DNA of 38,364 bases from a virus. Position numbers and translations under genes: made by a program. Positions 6,430 to 15,795 of this stretch are shown piece by piece (the first letter of the stretch is position 1; each line of letters begins with the position of its first letter). The stretch lies in the IMG/VR virus record IMGVR_UViG_3300025122_000057, positions 1-38,364 of that record. One strand, 5' to 3'. The notes beneath the pieces are model-generated. The model saw only the letters and a program-made list of their open reading frames with translations, searched no databases and was not told the DNA's origin.

Positions 6430-6666
6430 TCACTTCCTTCTGGGCAAATCTGCATCCGTGATGTTAAGGTTCTTGGCCTTCACCACCGCCCAAATCTTCT
6501 CCAGAGTCAATGCCCGCTCAGCGACAGCCATGCTATCCACTTCTGCGGCGGCTCTCGCCGCAACGGCATCAGGATGGTTGTGTGCCGCTTCTCTTGCATC
6601 AGCTTCGGCTTCTTCTGCTGGTGTTAAGGGGAGCCTCTCGCCGTTGATCGTCTTTGTTCTAGGCAT
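6430..6666 (-). CDS. Small protein downstream of tail fibre (78 aa)
   Basis: The 78-aa protein begins MPRTKTINGERLPLTPAEEAEADARE. It has an acidic, Ala-rich helical middle and a short Lys/Arg-rich end. It starts inside the last eight bases of the tail fibre gene, so it is probably translated by coupling. The LTPAEEAEADARE stretch occurs in many small phage proteins next to tail fibres. It may be a fibre chaperone or virion-associated protein, but this is a guess. Confidence 0.65.
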   Translation of the reverse strand: MPRTKTINGERLPLTPAEEAEADAREAAHNHPDAVAARAAAEVDSMAVAERALTLEKIWAVVKAKNLNITDADLPRRK

Positions 6667-8041
6667 TTTTTAACCCATACATGTTAATGGTGCCAGTTTC
6701 TAAGTTACCGGAACTGAACAGGAACTGGAGCGCGTCAACATCAGCGGCGCTTATACGATATCCACCGCCAAAGATTATATTCGGCTGCGCAGCCGCCGCC
6801 CCGCCTGGCCACATCAACTGCCATGTGATAGAGGTATTTTCCGCCAGATGTGGACCATGTACCCACACCTGGCCGCTAACCCCATGCTCACCGGCAGCAC
6901 TGCCGACTCCTTGACTGGCAGTTGTGTTGCCAGTCAGTCCGATGTGAGCATCGGCCGCATCATAGTCCTGTCTGTCCACAGTCTCATACAAAAGCCATGC
7001 GTTCCACGCATAATCTGATGCACCAGTATCGTAACTAGAACCCCCATCTGTCGAGGTCGTTAGGTCTAAAAACGCTTTGTCCGTTGCCGGAACTACATTC
7101 ATTAACTCAAATAAGTAGGCGTCGTACTCGCTTGCATCGAACGCGGTGAAGTTAGCCGTGGCGTCGTTGGATATATCGGTGGAGGTAAGGAATGCCCAAC
7201 CGCCACCCCCCGCGCCCGGCGCCGTTGCGTCGACTTGGTAGTTCGTGCACCGCCAGTTGCCCGCGCTTTCCTCAACGAACTCCGCGATGTCACCAGCGGC
7301 GGTCGTAATATCGTCGTTGCCGGGTAGGATCAGGTTCGTCGCGTTGTAAGTCAGCGTCAGCACTTGATCGAACTGGAGGCGGACAACTGTTCCCACCGCT
7401 TGCGTGACGATGCTCGTGATCGCCGTCGCCATATTGACGTCGAAGAAGTTGCCGTCGGTGCCAAGGGTGAGCGCACCGGCAGTCGCGGTCGTGAGGTCCG
7501 CCCCCTTCGCCCACCGAACGATTTGACTGTTCGCATCCAGCGGGCCCCCGAGCTGTGGTGTCGTATCCTCGACGATGTTCAGAAGCCCCGCGTCGGTCCT
7601 TGCGACATCGAGGTCGGGGAGGAGGGTGCGGAAATAGTCGTTGGTGCCGTCCTTCACCAAGATGACGCGCATTCCCGCCAAGAGCATGGAGGACGACAAC
7701 GATGCCCCACGGTTGTCGCGCAGCGAGATCGCGCCGATCGAGTTGATGTTGATCGACGCCGGCCCCGTGATTGGGTTGGCACCCATCGTGAACCCGATGA
7801 GCGTGTTCGCGATGTAGTTCGACGTCGTCCCCGTCAGCGTCAGCGAGGTTCTGTTCGAGGTGAACTGGATCACCGAGCCGGAAAGAGTCGCCAGCGGCGC
7901 CGTCGCCAGGTCGAAATAAAACCTGGCGAGCAGCCCCTCGAGTGCGCGAGCTCCATTGTTGACGGCAGACGGCGCCATGTTCTCGGGAAAGCGCCCCGTG
8001 TTCGAGGCGTCCGTTACGTCGAGGTCGTGGATTTCAGCCAA
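6659..8041 (-). CDS. Tail fibre / receptor-binding protein
   Basis: A 460-aa protein. Residues 1-40 (DLDVTDASNTGRFPENMAPSAVNN) are a conserved N-terminal virion-binding region shared by many phage tail fibres. They are followed by strand-rich repeats with GPASININSIG, a phage-fibre stalk (about 60-250) and a C-terminal globular region with Gly-rich and YDTG-type segments. It likely binds a host surface glycan or protein. The start is TTG at 8041, supported by GGAGG six bases upstream. It follows the ejection genes and precedes the lysis block. Confidence 0.85.
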   Translation of the reverse strand: MAEIHDLDVTDASNTGRFPENMAPSAVNNGARALEGLLARFYFDLATAPLATLSGSVIQFTSNRTSLTLTGTTSNYIANTLIGFTMGANPITGPASININSIGAISLRDNRGASLSSSMLLAGMRVILVKDGTNDYFRTLLPDLDVARTDAGLLNIVEDTTPQLGGPLDANSQIVRWAKGADLTTATAGALTLGTDGNFFDVNMATAITSIVTQAVGTVVRLQFDQVLTLTYNATNLILPGNDDITTAAGDIAEFVEESAGNWRCTNYQVDATAPGAGGGGWAFLTSTDISNDATANFTAFDASEYDAYLFELMNVVPATDKAFLDLTTSTDGGSSYDTGASDYAWNAWLLYETVDRQDYDAADAHIGLTGNTTASQGVGSAAGEHGVSGQVWVHGPHLAENTSITWQLMWPGGAAAAQPNIIFGGGYRISAADVDALQFLFSSGNLETGTINMYGLKNA

Positions 8042-8050
8042 GGTCGCCTC

Positions 8051-10114
8051 CTATTCAATGAGCCCGCGAACCGCGCTCGTCGCCTCACCGGACCCACGGC
8101 CAGAAAGTTCGCCGGCGCCGATCGCCAGGCCACGGATCAGGGGGTGCTTCGGTTGGCCTCGGGTCGGCGGGTTTGCGCGCAGCCATAGCAGGGCCTGGTT
8201 GCGGACCACCGGGTCACGGCTCGCGAGCGCCTTCGAGAGGGCGTCGTAGACCTCCGGCGGCGTGCCCGTGGGGACCAGGCCCCTCGCAGCTTGGCGCCCG
8301 ATACCGGCCTGCACCAGGGAACTCCCGAAGGGTGCTTTGCTGCCAAGTACCGCACCGAGATGCCCTAAACGCTTTCTGATCCCACCGCTCGGGTCCTCCT
8401 CGAGGGGCGCCGTCGATCCCCTGCCTACGCCACGGTATGATTGGTCGAACTTCTGCTCGGCGACCAAGCGCCGGGCCGCGTCGGTATAGGCCTTGCGACT
8501 CGGGAAAATCGACGCGATCTGGCGGCGGATGGCCTTGTTGCCGAAGATGCGGTTCACGGCCGCGGAGTTGTCGCCAACCCTCTCCACCATATTGACGAGC
8601 GTCCTCGAGGCGGCGTTGCGATATGCGACGCGGCCGGCGTTCGAAAGTGCGTCCAGCTTCGCCGCGTTCGCCTCGGGCGAGAGGTTGAGAAAGTTCTTGC
8701 CGTCCCGCAACGCCTGGAGCACCTCGGCGTCGCCGCCGTACTGCCTGCGCGCCTTCGCGTACAGGGACTTCTCCGCGCCGCCCGTCAGCCTATCGAGTTC
8801 CTTGTTGATAGCCCGCGCCGCGCCCTGGAGAACCCGCCCCATGTGCGTCGGGGCGCCCGTTAATTCGTTCTGGTAGGCCTTCTTCTGGCCCAACGCATCG
8901 AAGCCACGCTTGATATAGTCCCAGGTCTCGAGGGAAAGGCCCTTCGCCACCCCGGGACGGGCCACGGGGTCCATCAGGCCGACCTCCCTTGCGTACCGAG
9001 CCGCCTGGGTGAGTTCCTGGTCAACCGGCCCCAGCCACTTTACCTCGCCACCAGCTCGCTCGAGCGCGGCAATGTCGCTGGCCTCTTTGAGTGCCTTCTT
9101 TCCCTGCTTCGTCTGTAGGATCGCCTGGAGCCGCGGCGTCATCGCGATGACCGGGTGCGCCTCTTTTGCCGCCGTGTAAACCTCGTCCCCACCCTTCCGA
9201 AGGTTGGCGATAAACGCCTGCTCGGCACCTTCGAAGTCTCCAGGCCCCAGGTGTTTGGTCACGATCCCGGTGATCCGATCGCTCGCCCCGTCGGCCCTGG
9301 TCTCGACCATGCCGATGATACGGTTGCGGGCGGGTCCCACCGGGCCCGCAGTCCGCCTGGCGAGTTCCAATACGTTTTCGCCGCCGGTGTCCAGCACAGC
9401 CGCCTGGGGGCCCAACTCGTGCGCCCGTGCTTCGGCCCGGGGAGCGGAGACCTGGTCAGCCCTGAACGCGTTGCCCATGATGCGCTGCATTTCGGCCTCG
9501 GGGTCCGATCTGCCTTTCCAAAGGCTCTTCGCCTTCTGCCACCCCCGTGGGGCGTAGACGCCGACGCCGTGGATCAGGCCCGCCGTACCAGCCCCAAGCG
9601 CCGCCCCTATGCCAGTCCCGACCGCCCGATCGGTGACACCCGACATGAAGCTGCCCTCGGGGTCGGGGTCCGATGAGCCGCCACCGAACAGTCCGCCCCA
9701 GAAGGTCCCCAGGCCGGTGGTCTTCATCCACGCCGGCAGGCGACTGAACGCATTAGCGATCCGCGTGCCTTGAGAGAGACCACCCGTCGCCACGGTTGAC
9801 AGCACGCTGCCAGCGATCTCGCCGGGGAGCCTTATGCCGAGGGGGATGTCCTGGTCGCGGGCCCGCTGCTTGGTCACGTTCTCCGCGTAGGACGGCGGCT
9901 GCTCGCCCGAGAGTGGCGATTCGCCCATGGCGGCCTTGCCGTGCCAACCGACCGCGGTGTCGCCGGCGCCGGCGATCTCGTCCATGTATGAACCGGTCAC
10001 GCCGGAGGCGATGGACCGCACGATGTCATCGACGCGCCTGAACACGCCGCGCTGTGGGCCGGGCAGTCGCCTTGCCCGGGCGCGATTAACGGCGGCCTGC
10101 TGTTCCGGGTTCAT
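8051..10114 (-). CDS. Large ejection/internal virion protein (687 aa)
   Basis: A long Ala/Gly-rich helical protein of the phage ejection type. It has an N-terminal amphipathic region, glycine-rich small-residue segments that could insert in membrane (about 100-115 and 170-195, GIGAALGAGTAGL), a long helical core and a low-complexity end. Proteins of this kind leave the capsid with DNA and form a conduit across the envelope in P22-like phages. I see no lytic transglycosylase motif. It overlaps the upstream gene by four bases. Confidence 0.75.
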   Translation of the reverse strand: MNPEQQAAVNRARARRLPGPQRGVFRRVDDIVRSIASGVTGSYMDEIAGAGDTAVGWHGKAAMGESPLSGEQPPSYAENVTKQRARDQDIPLGIRLPGEIAGSVLSTVATGGLSQGTRIANAFSRLPAWMKTTGLGTFWGGLFGGGSSDPDPEGSFMSGVTDRAVGTGIGAALGAGTAGLIHGVGVYAPRGWQKAKSLWKGRSDPEAEMQRIMGNAFRADQVSAPRAEARAHELGPQAAVLDTGGENVLELARRTAGPVGPARNRIIGMVETRADGASDRITGIVTKHLGPGDFEGAEQAFIANLRKGGDEVYTAAKEAHPVIAMTPRLQAILQTKQGKKALKEASDIAALERAGGEVKWLGPVDQELTQAARYAREVGLMDPVARPGVAKGLSLETWDYIKRGFDALGQKKAYQNELTGAPTHMGRVLQGAARAINKELDRLTGGAEKSLYAKARRQYGGDAEVLQALRDGKNFLNLSPEANAAKLDALSNAGRVAYRNAASRTLVNMVERVGDNSAAVNRIFGNKAIRRQIASIFPSRKAYTDAARRLVAEQKFDQSYRGVGRGSTAPLEEDPSGGIRKRLGHLGAVLGSKAPFGSSLVQAGIGRQAARGLVPTGTPPEVYDALSKALASRDPVVRNQALLWLRANPPTRGQPKHPLIRGLAIGAGELSGRGSGEATSAVRGLIE

Positions 10115-11676
10115 CGGAAGAGTTCCTTGTCCGTATCTGGCATATTGTCCCAGTCCTCCTGGGAAACATTGTCAGGCTTCGGCGGCGGCACCATGGGCCT
10201 ATTGAAGATGTCAGGAACCTTTAACTCCGGGCGTTGCTCGTAGACGCCAGAAAGGGCCGCCTGGTTGTTGAACATAGGCAAGGAGGTTCGATTGTATTTG
10301 CGAATCTTTTCTTGCACGATGTCGTGGAGTAGTTGCCGCACAACTTCTGGGTGGCGCGTTGCGTTTGGCTCGCCGCCCAACGCTGCGATCAGGCGTAGTG
10401 CCTCCCGGTCGCTCAACTGGCCGCCGCCCACGATGTCCTTCCGCACTCGCCCGAGCAGGCCTTCCACCTGACCCTTCTGTTTCATCACCGAGATTTCGTC
10501 CTTGTCGGGGATGTGGCCGAGGATGGTCTTGACGGCACCGCCCCAAGCATCGGCAACCAGCTTCCAGCCGTAAGGCGTTCCGGCCACCTCCTCGTAGTAT
10601 CTTGTGATCTGGTTGACCTCTCCTTCAACCTCGCCCATGGATTCCGTGAGTTCGTACAACCCGCTTGCCGTCATTCGCTCTCGGCCGGTGTTGGTCGGAC
10701 TGGTAAAGATCGCGCCCTTTGGTTTCACCCTGATGTCTTGGGTCTCGGGATCACGGTAAAACCGTTTTTTCTGAGTGGGGTCCCACCACGACGTGACGAC
10801 AGGGCCGAGCGTGCCGTCCTCATTCTTCGGAAGCCGTATGCGCCATTCGGCCTTGCTCGTATTAGGATCATCTGGATCGTCGGGCGTGTCGGGCTTCCAC
10901 TCGGTCGCTTTCCTGAGAGCGCCCAGCCATCGAGACACCGACTTCTGGAGAGCTGGGTTTGTCGGATCAGCGGCAAGCGCCTCTTGCGCTTTCGCCAGGC
11001 CAGCTTCCAACGTAGCAATGTTGCCCCGACCGGTAAGGGTTTTCGCCTTCGGCCCGCCGACTGAAACCCACTTGCCGTTGTCCCAGTATCCCTTCTGCTC
11101 GCGGCCCTGGGGATCGAACCACGACGTCATGGTCGGCGCTTTGCTGGCCGTCTTTTGGAACTCCATCAGGGACTCGGTGGCCTTCATGGGGTCCGCCTGG
11201 GCCTGGGCAGCGACGATGCGCCGCTGCATCGGGTCCATGTTCGCGTACATCTCCCACTGCCCGCCACTCACCGCGTCCTGCGGCTGGCCGGGGTCGGCAC
11301 GCTCGTATCCGGCGATGTCCATCGACGGCGGCGTGTCGTACGCCGTCCGCACTCGCCCGCCGTCTGGGTCTATCCACGGCGAACCGATCGCCGCGTACAT
11401 GCGATCGCGATTTTTCAATTCCTTCGCGCGCGCATCCTTCCTGTACTGGAGCTCCTCCATCCGCCATTGATGTAGCTGGCGGTCGCGCTCGTCGAGCCGG
11501 TCCTGCTTCATGCTCGTCTGGAACGCGTTCAGTCCCGAGGCGAGTGCCTTCTGCGCCGCGGCCGGATCGGTGGTTCGCGCGCCGCCGCTCATCAGGTGAG
11601 CTCCGAGCAGACCGAGGCTAGACCCGAACCCCTGCTGCGACGGCCACTTGAGCTTTTGAAGGAAGTCGAATGCCAT
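10111..11676 (-). CDS. Internal/ejection protein (521 aa)
   Basis: A 521-aa protein. The first 30 residues are Gly/Leu-rich (GFGSSLGLLGAHLMSGG). They are followed by a charged coiled coil (about 55-100), repeated Gly-Trp-Asp segments (TSWFDPQGREQKGYWDNG and a second copy near residue 295, TSWWDPTQKKRF) and a helical C-terminal domain. The duplicated TSWxDP unit suggests internal repeats. The class of protein, location and neighbours suggest a DNA-ejection or internal virion protein, though no named family is certain. Confidence 0.7.
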   Translation of the reverse strand: MAFDFLQKLKWPSQQGFGSSLGLLGAHLMSGGARTTDPAAAQKALASGLNAFQTSMKQDRLDERDRQLHQWRMEELQYRKDARAKELKNRDRMYAAIGSPWIDPDGGRVRTAYDTPPSMDIAGYERADPGQPQDAVSGGQWEMYANMDPMQRRIVAAQAQADPMKATESLMEFQKTASKAPTMTSWFDPQGREQKGYWDNGKWVSVGGPKAKTLTGRGNIATLEAGLAKAQEALAADPTNPALQKSVSRWLGALRKATEWKPDTPDDPDDPNTSKAEWRIRLPKNEDGTLGPVVTSWWDPTQKKRFYRDPETQDIRVKPKGAIFTSPTNTGRERMTASGLYELTESMGEVEGEVNQITRYYEEVAGTPYGWKLVADAWGGAVKTILGHIPDKDEISVMKQKGQVEGLLGRVRKDIVGGGQLSDREALRLIAALGGEPNATRHPEVVRQLLHDIVQEKIRKYNRTSLPMFNNQAALSGVYEQRPELKVPDIFNRPMVPPPKPDNVSQEDWDNMPDTDKELFR

Positions 11677-11679
11677 GGC

Positions 11680-12660
11680 CTACCCCTTTCCCGCGCCCGT
11701 GTCACCCGCCATGCTGCCCTGGTCGCGCTCGATGGCGCTGCGGAGACCGGCCGCGATGCCGCCGAGACCAGGGGGGCCGCCGCCACCACCGCCTTGATCC
11801 AGGATGTCAGGGCGGGCACCGCCGCCACTGAGCGCGCTGGTCTCTTCGTACATGCCGCTCCTCGGCGCGAAGAAATCCCGAGTGCTCGGCCCCGCGAACC
11901 CCGACGAGTATGGACTGATGTTGGACCTCACCGACGCGGCGCGCCGACCGCCGAGCAAGTCGCTGATCGCGCGCGTAATCGGCCCCGGCCGCTGCGGGCC
12001 GGTACCTTCGCCGCCCTCCCCGGAGTACTGCCCTGGCGACGGGGCTACCGGATCGGTCGGGGTCCTCCAGCCATCGGGGTAAAGATCGCCGGGCGGTGGC
12101 ATGTCGCCGATCATGTCGCCCTCGCGAACGTCCACGCCCCTCTCCAGTCCATATTTTTTGTCGATCACACCGCCGACGTCGCCGCCACCCGGCACCATGC
12201 CCCCCAGCGCCGCGCCGGCACCGGCGCCCAGCACGCTGCCAACGAGGCGGCCCGGCCCCCAGGTGACATCGTATTCTTTCTCGCCGGTCAACGGGTTCCC
12301 GTAACGGTCGATATGACCGCCGCCGATCCCTAGGGCCCGATTCGCCAAGAACGTGCCAACATTCGGCCTGCTCACCGCGCCGTACGGGTTCTCCATCCAG
12401 TCGTAGGGGATGCCCTCTGGCGAGGTTTCCGGCCCCCTGCGGCCCCCACCCCCACCCCACGGCGAGTCCTCGTTCTCGCCCTCCTCCATGATGAGGCGGA
12501 TCGCCTGCGCCATCACGGGGTTCGGTGCGGCCGGCGTCACGGGATTGTCCCACTCGTCCTCCCACGGCAGCGTCAGGCTCGGCTTGTACCCAGGCGGACC
12601 CTCGGGCATGATGAACTCCCCGGTGATCGGGTCCCAGTAGTTCGACGGAGGGATCGGCAT
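11680..12660 (-). CDS. Gly/Pro-rich virion protein (326 aa)
   Basis: The 326-aa protein has low-complexity Gly/Pro/Asp regions and one small-residue hydrophobic segment near residues 140-158 (LVGSVLGAGAGAALGGMV). It begins MPIPPSNYWDPITGEFIMPEG. Proteins with this composition sit in the ejection-protein cluster of podophages and often accompany DNA entry. The start at 12660 lies nine bases after the upstream stop, and the C-terminus ends four bases before the next gene. Confident as a gene, tentative on role. Confidence 0.7.
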   Translation of the reverse strand: MPIPPSNYWDPITGEFIMPEGPPGYKPSLTLPWEDEWDNPVTPAAPNPVMAQAIRLIMEEGENEDSPWGGGGGRRGPETSPEGIPYDWMENPYGAVSRPNVGTFLANRALGIGGGHIDRYGNPLTGEKEYDVTWGPGRLVGSVLGAGAGAALGGMVPGGGDVGGVIDKKYGLERGVDVREGDMIGDMPPPGDLYPDGWRTPTDPVAPSPGQYSGEGGEGTGPQRPGPITRAISDLLGGRRAASVRSNISPYSSGFAGPSTRDFFAPRSGMYEETSALSGGGARPDILDQGGGGGGPPGLGGIAAGLRSAIERDQGSMAGDTGAGKG

Positions 12661-12669
12661 CGCGCGCTC

Positions 12670-13446
12670 CTACTTGAACAGGCCGGTCTTCGGGTTGAAC
12701 AGATCGTTGCCGATGCCAGCAAGACCGGCCCCGGCTCCCAGGCCCGCCATAAGCGGGTTGGAGTACGTCGGCTGCGACGTATTGGTGATGCCGCCGCTAC
12801 CGTAGCCGCCGGTGACGTTGCCCATGTATTGGGCGAGTTTCGCGGCGTCCACGTTTTGCTCGAAATCATGGCGCGCGATCGCATCGGAGAGTTCCGCACC
12901 GGCGAGTCCCTCGCGCTGGGCGCCGACTTGGCTGAGGATGCCCGGCCGCCACGCCGCGGCTTGGGGCGCCGCTGAGACGGCCCCGAGCTGGCGACCGCGC
13001 TCCTGGTTCAGATACGGCGACATGCCCGTGGCGATCCCACGGCCCATGGCTTCGGCGTGGCCCGGCGATCCGAACCGGCCACTACGGGCAAACTGCGTGT
13101 CCACCCCCGGTCGCACCTGGGATGTCACGCCCTCAAGGAGGCCCTTGTAGACCGGGTTGTCGGGTTGTAAGTAGTCGCCGCTGATCGTCTTGCCGAGCTG
13201 GGTTTCGGCACCGCCTATGAGGCCACCGGGATCGCGGGCTTGGGCCGTGCGGATGTCGATTGCCTCTTCTGTCTCCGGCGCGAACGGCGTGACCGTGGAA
13301 CTCGGGAAATACTGCGGTTTAGGCCCCTCGTATTGCTCCTTGGCCGCCCCGAATCCCGCCTTGAGATAGTCCTGCTGCGGCCCCCACGGGTCCTGGTTCA
13401 CCGTTTGCGTTGTTACCGCCGGCGCGCTTGATCCGCCAGTCGTCAT
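12670..13446 (-). CDS. Virion-associated protein in the ejection cluster (258 aa)
   Basis: The 258-aa protein begins MTTGGSSAPAVTTQTVN and continues with a PWGPQQDYLKAGF segment common in podophage proteins of this position. It has an Ala/Gly-rich helical middle and a C-terminal glycine-rich stretch (LMAGLGAGAGLAGIGNDL) with possible membrane affinity. The start at 13446 overlaps the preceding stop by four bases; the longer frame to 13563 would run into that gene. Likely a minor tail or ejection protein. Confidence 0.75.
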   Translation of the reverse strand: MTTGGSSAPAVTTQTVNQDPWGPQQDYLKAGFGAAKEQYEGPKPQYFPSSTVTPFAPETEEAIDIRTAQARDPGGLIGGAETQLGKTISGDYLQPDNPVYKGLLEGVTSQVRPGVDTQFARSGRFGSPGHAEAMGRGIATGMSPYLNQERGRQLGAVSAAPQAAAWRPGILSQVGAQREGLAGAELSDAIARHDFEQNVDAAKLAQYMGNVTGGYGSGGITNTSQPTYSNPLMAGLGAGAGLAGIGNDLFNPKTGLFK

Positions 13447-13850
13447 GTCAGTACCTTTCGGTAAATGCTGAATGCGTCCTCGTAGCCTTGATCGCGGAGC
13501 AGCCTGACCCACCCCTTGCGGCCGCCACCCTCGATGAAGGCGCACCCCTGCGCCCGTGCCCATTCGCTGATGCCGGCGTCAAGGTGAACCCAGTTTTCGA
13601 CCGCTTGGCCGCCGACAACCAGAATCCAGCACGCCTTTGCCCGAGGAAACTGGACGACGTGCCCGATCGCGCAGGCGTGGACGTCCTCGTCGTCCTCCGC
13701 GATCCAGAGCTGCATCTCGCCACGGAGACACATTGAGAGAACGTCCTCCGGCTTGTAGCCGATGCCGTGGTCGAGCGCCGCAGCGACCCATGCCTCGATG
13801 CGGGGCCAGTAAACGGGGATTTGATCAAGGTCTGCATGTACTAGCCTCAT
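13443..13850 (-). CDS. GNAT-like acyltransferase-fold protein (135 aa)
   Basis: A 135-aa protein with the GNAT-like pattern common in tail or head regions of podophages. An N-terminal helix (PVYWPRIEAWVAAALDHG) is followed by LWIAEDDEDVHACAIGHVV strands and a C-terminal GCAFIEGGGRKGWVRLL segment. The usual acetyl-CoA loop (R/Q-x-x-G-x-G/A) is not clearly present, so catalysis is uncertain. A structural or host-modifying role is possible. It overlaps both neighbours by four bases as ATGA. Confidence 0.75.
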   Translation of the reverse strand: MRLVHADLDQIPVYWPRIEAWVAAALDHGIGYKPEDVLSMCLRGEMQLWIAEDDEDVHACAIGHVVQFPRAKACWILVVGGQAVENWVHLDAGISEWARAQGCAFIEGGGRKGWVRLLRDQGYEDAFSIYRKVLT

Positions 13851-14287
13851 AGTGCCGTAGCGTTTCCAATCGAGCCGATCAATCTCCAGTTCGTCCCATC
13901 AGACTGCATCGTGCGGACGGCGTTTTGCTGAGTGAGCGAGATCGAACTTGAGCCATCGATCGTCTCTGAGCCGACCGGATCGATGACCACGAGGTTCTCG
14001 CTCGCGTCCGTTTTCTTGACGCTCACCACTTGGCCCTGGCGGCCGGTAGCCGTCAGCAGGAACACGCTCAGATCGGCGGCGGTGGCACCGGCCAGGATCA
14101 GGCTGTCCAGGTCGATCATGGTGTAGGTCGTGCTGCACGTCGTTGTCCCAACCGGATGCTTGCGGGTGTTCTCCTGGAGGACCCTGATTGCCTGCGAGAC
14201 GAGCACCAACCATTCGCGTGGATTGGGCCACGCGAGCGGCACCGATGGCTGGCCGCGGAAGTCTTTGCGAGGGCTAGAGAGTGCCAT
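13847..14287 (-). CDS. Beta-rich virion protein (146 aa)
   Basis: A 146-aa protein. The first 50 residues are polar; from about residue 55 it shows alternating beta strands (YTMIDLDSLILAGA, GQVVSVKKTDASENLVVIDP, ISLTQQNAVRTMQSDGTNWRLIG). The final segment resembles short tail-fibre or decoration domains that read out as xxTMxSDGTxWxxIG. It is probably a minor tail or fibre-attachment component. It starts at an ATG one base into the preceding gene's TGA (TGATG), between the gp10-like and GNAT-like genes. Confidence 0.7.
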   Translation of the reverse strand: MALSSPRKDFRGQPSVPLAWPNPREWLVLVSQAIRVLQENTRKHPVGTTTCSTTYTMIDLDSLILAGATAADLSVFLLTATGRQGQVVSVKKTDASENLVVIDPVGSETIDGSSSISLTQQNAVRTMQSDGTNWRLIGSIGNATAL

Positions 14288-15795
14288 CAGCGTTTCCCCA
14301 ACGGTCCCTCAAAATCGAGTTTCAGTCCCTGGACGTGCGACCACGATGTGCTCGAACTCAGCGACAAGCGAAAGCGATGGTACATCCCATCGCCGCGCAC
14401 CGGGCAAGTGCCACTAGCGTTCATGGCGGCGGCGCTACGGTAGGTGACGGTATCCTTGAGGCGTTGCCGAGCCGCCAGAGAAACATTGGCATCACCCGCA
14501 TCGACTAGGGGGGACACGCCGTTGACCTGGGATCGGTGACCGGGAGAGAGCTGCACGTCGCCGGTCACGATCGTCGCTGCGAGGGTGGCGCCGGTGAAGT
14601 AGCCGAGCCTGTGCGCTTGGTTGATTGCGCCGAAGCGGTACTGGCCGCCCTTCCAGCGATCACTGTCGAAACTCTCGGGGAACAGACTGGCGTTGTCGAT
14701 GTCCGTGCCAACCGCGGCATCCAGGCCGTCCAAGGTCTCGCCCTGCGTGGCGGTGGTCAGCAGCACCTCAGTGTCGATGACCGCCTCGGCCCACTTGTTC
14801 TCGTCGTATTTGCACATGAGCACCCGGTTGGGCAGCGTCGTCTTGTCGGTGCCGGGGAAGGCCCACGCCACGATTTTGTTCGGAGGATCGATGGCGGCCG
14901 TCACATAGCGGCGGTCGGTGATGGCGAACTGGTCCCAGAAGTAGCGGTCGATGCGGTCGCTTCCAATCGGCTGGACGGCGCCGTTGACGATTGACATGAA
15001 CCCATCTTCCGAGATGTAAAAGGCCGCTCCTTTGTGGCCGATCACCGAGCCGGCGATCGGAGTGCCGGGCGCATACTCGATCGGGAACAACTCGAATACC
15101 GTTCCACCGCCGACGTAGCGCATAGTGCGTACCATCGAATCCTGGAAGATGAGCCCATATTCGGTGCCGCCGATTATCCGCTGGACCCCGCCGCCGGTGA
15201 CGAGGTCTTCGTAGTCCGATTGGGTTGTGGCACTCGGGGCAAAGTCCGTCTCATCGCCGATCGCCGACCAACGGATGCGGCTTGGGTTTATGCCGTCGGC
15301 GTCGTTGATCCAGCCAAGGACCACGAACCGGTGGACGATGCCGACGTGCTTCGCCTTCGGGGCATTGCTTACAGGCGAGGAAATCATGTTGGCGAAGTTT
15401 TCGGTGGTCCCTTTGCCGATCGTGATGGACTGGACGGCGTCTTGGAAGTTCGTCGCGATGACCTTGTCGTTCTGGTTCCAGAGCGCGAACTCCCAGTTGT
15501 CCTCGTCGATGCTTGTGTATGCGGAGAGGCTCTCGTCGGTAAATGTCGCGCCGGGCGGGAGTTCGTAAAGCTTGGTCGCATCGCCCGTGTAGATGTAGAC
15601 GGTCGAGTTGTTGTCGCGCACCGAGATCGCGCCACGGGCTCTTGCCGTCATCGCATCTGAAATCACCGTCAGGTCTCGGAACGGTCCATACGACTTCGCT
15701 CGGGGGATCACGTTACGCGCCGTGATGATTTCCAGGCCACCGAACGGCGGCTGGTCCGTTGCGAGCTGACCGAAGGGTAGGGTGAGTTCGCCCAT
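14287..15795 (-). CDS. P22 gp10-like packaged-DNA stabilisation/tail protein
   Basis: The 502-aa, beta-rich protein begins MGELTLPFGQLATDQPPFGG and reads as a set of strand-rich units with repeated Trp/Tyr and Gly-Asp turns (IYTGDATKLYELP, YRFGAINQAHRLGYF). This resembles the P22 gp10 group of tail-hub proteins that bind below the portal-gp4 ring and close the DNA channel. Its place directly after the gp4-like adaptor gene matches that role. The start forms TGATG with the preceding stop. Assignment is by position and general fold pattern, not a catalytic motif. Confidence 0.75.
   Translation of the reverse strand: MGELTLPFGQLATDQPPFGGLEIITARNVIPRAKSYGPFRDLTVISDAMTARARGAISVRDNNSTVYIYTGDATKLYELPPGATFTDESLSAYTSIDEDNWEFALWNQNDKVIATNFQDAVQSITIGKGTTENFANMISSPVSNAPKAKHVGIVHRFVVLGWINDADGINPSRIRWSAIGDETDFAPSATTQSDYEDLVTGGGVQRIIGGTEYGLIFQDSMVRTMRYVGGGTVFELFPIEYAPGTPIAGSVIGHKGAAFYISEDGFMSIVNGAVQPIGSDRIDRYFWDQFAITDRRYVTAAIDPPNKIVAWAFPGTDKTTLPNRVLMCKYDENKWAEAVIDTEVLLTTATQGETLDGLDAAVGTDIDNASLFPESFDSDRWKGGQYRFGAINQAHRLGYFTGATLAATIVTGDVQLSPGHRSQVNGVSPLVDAGDANVSLAARQRLKDTVTYRSAAAMNASGTCPVRGDGMYHRFRLSLSSSTSWSHVQGLKLDFEGPLGKR

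Noticed and set aside
7364-8188. Plus-strand frame of 274 aa opposite tail fibre and ejection gene
   Set aside because: Arg/Asp-rich shadow crossing two well-supported genes on the other strand.
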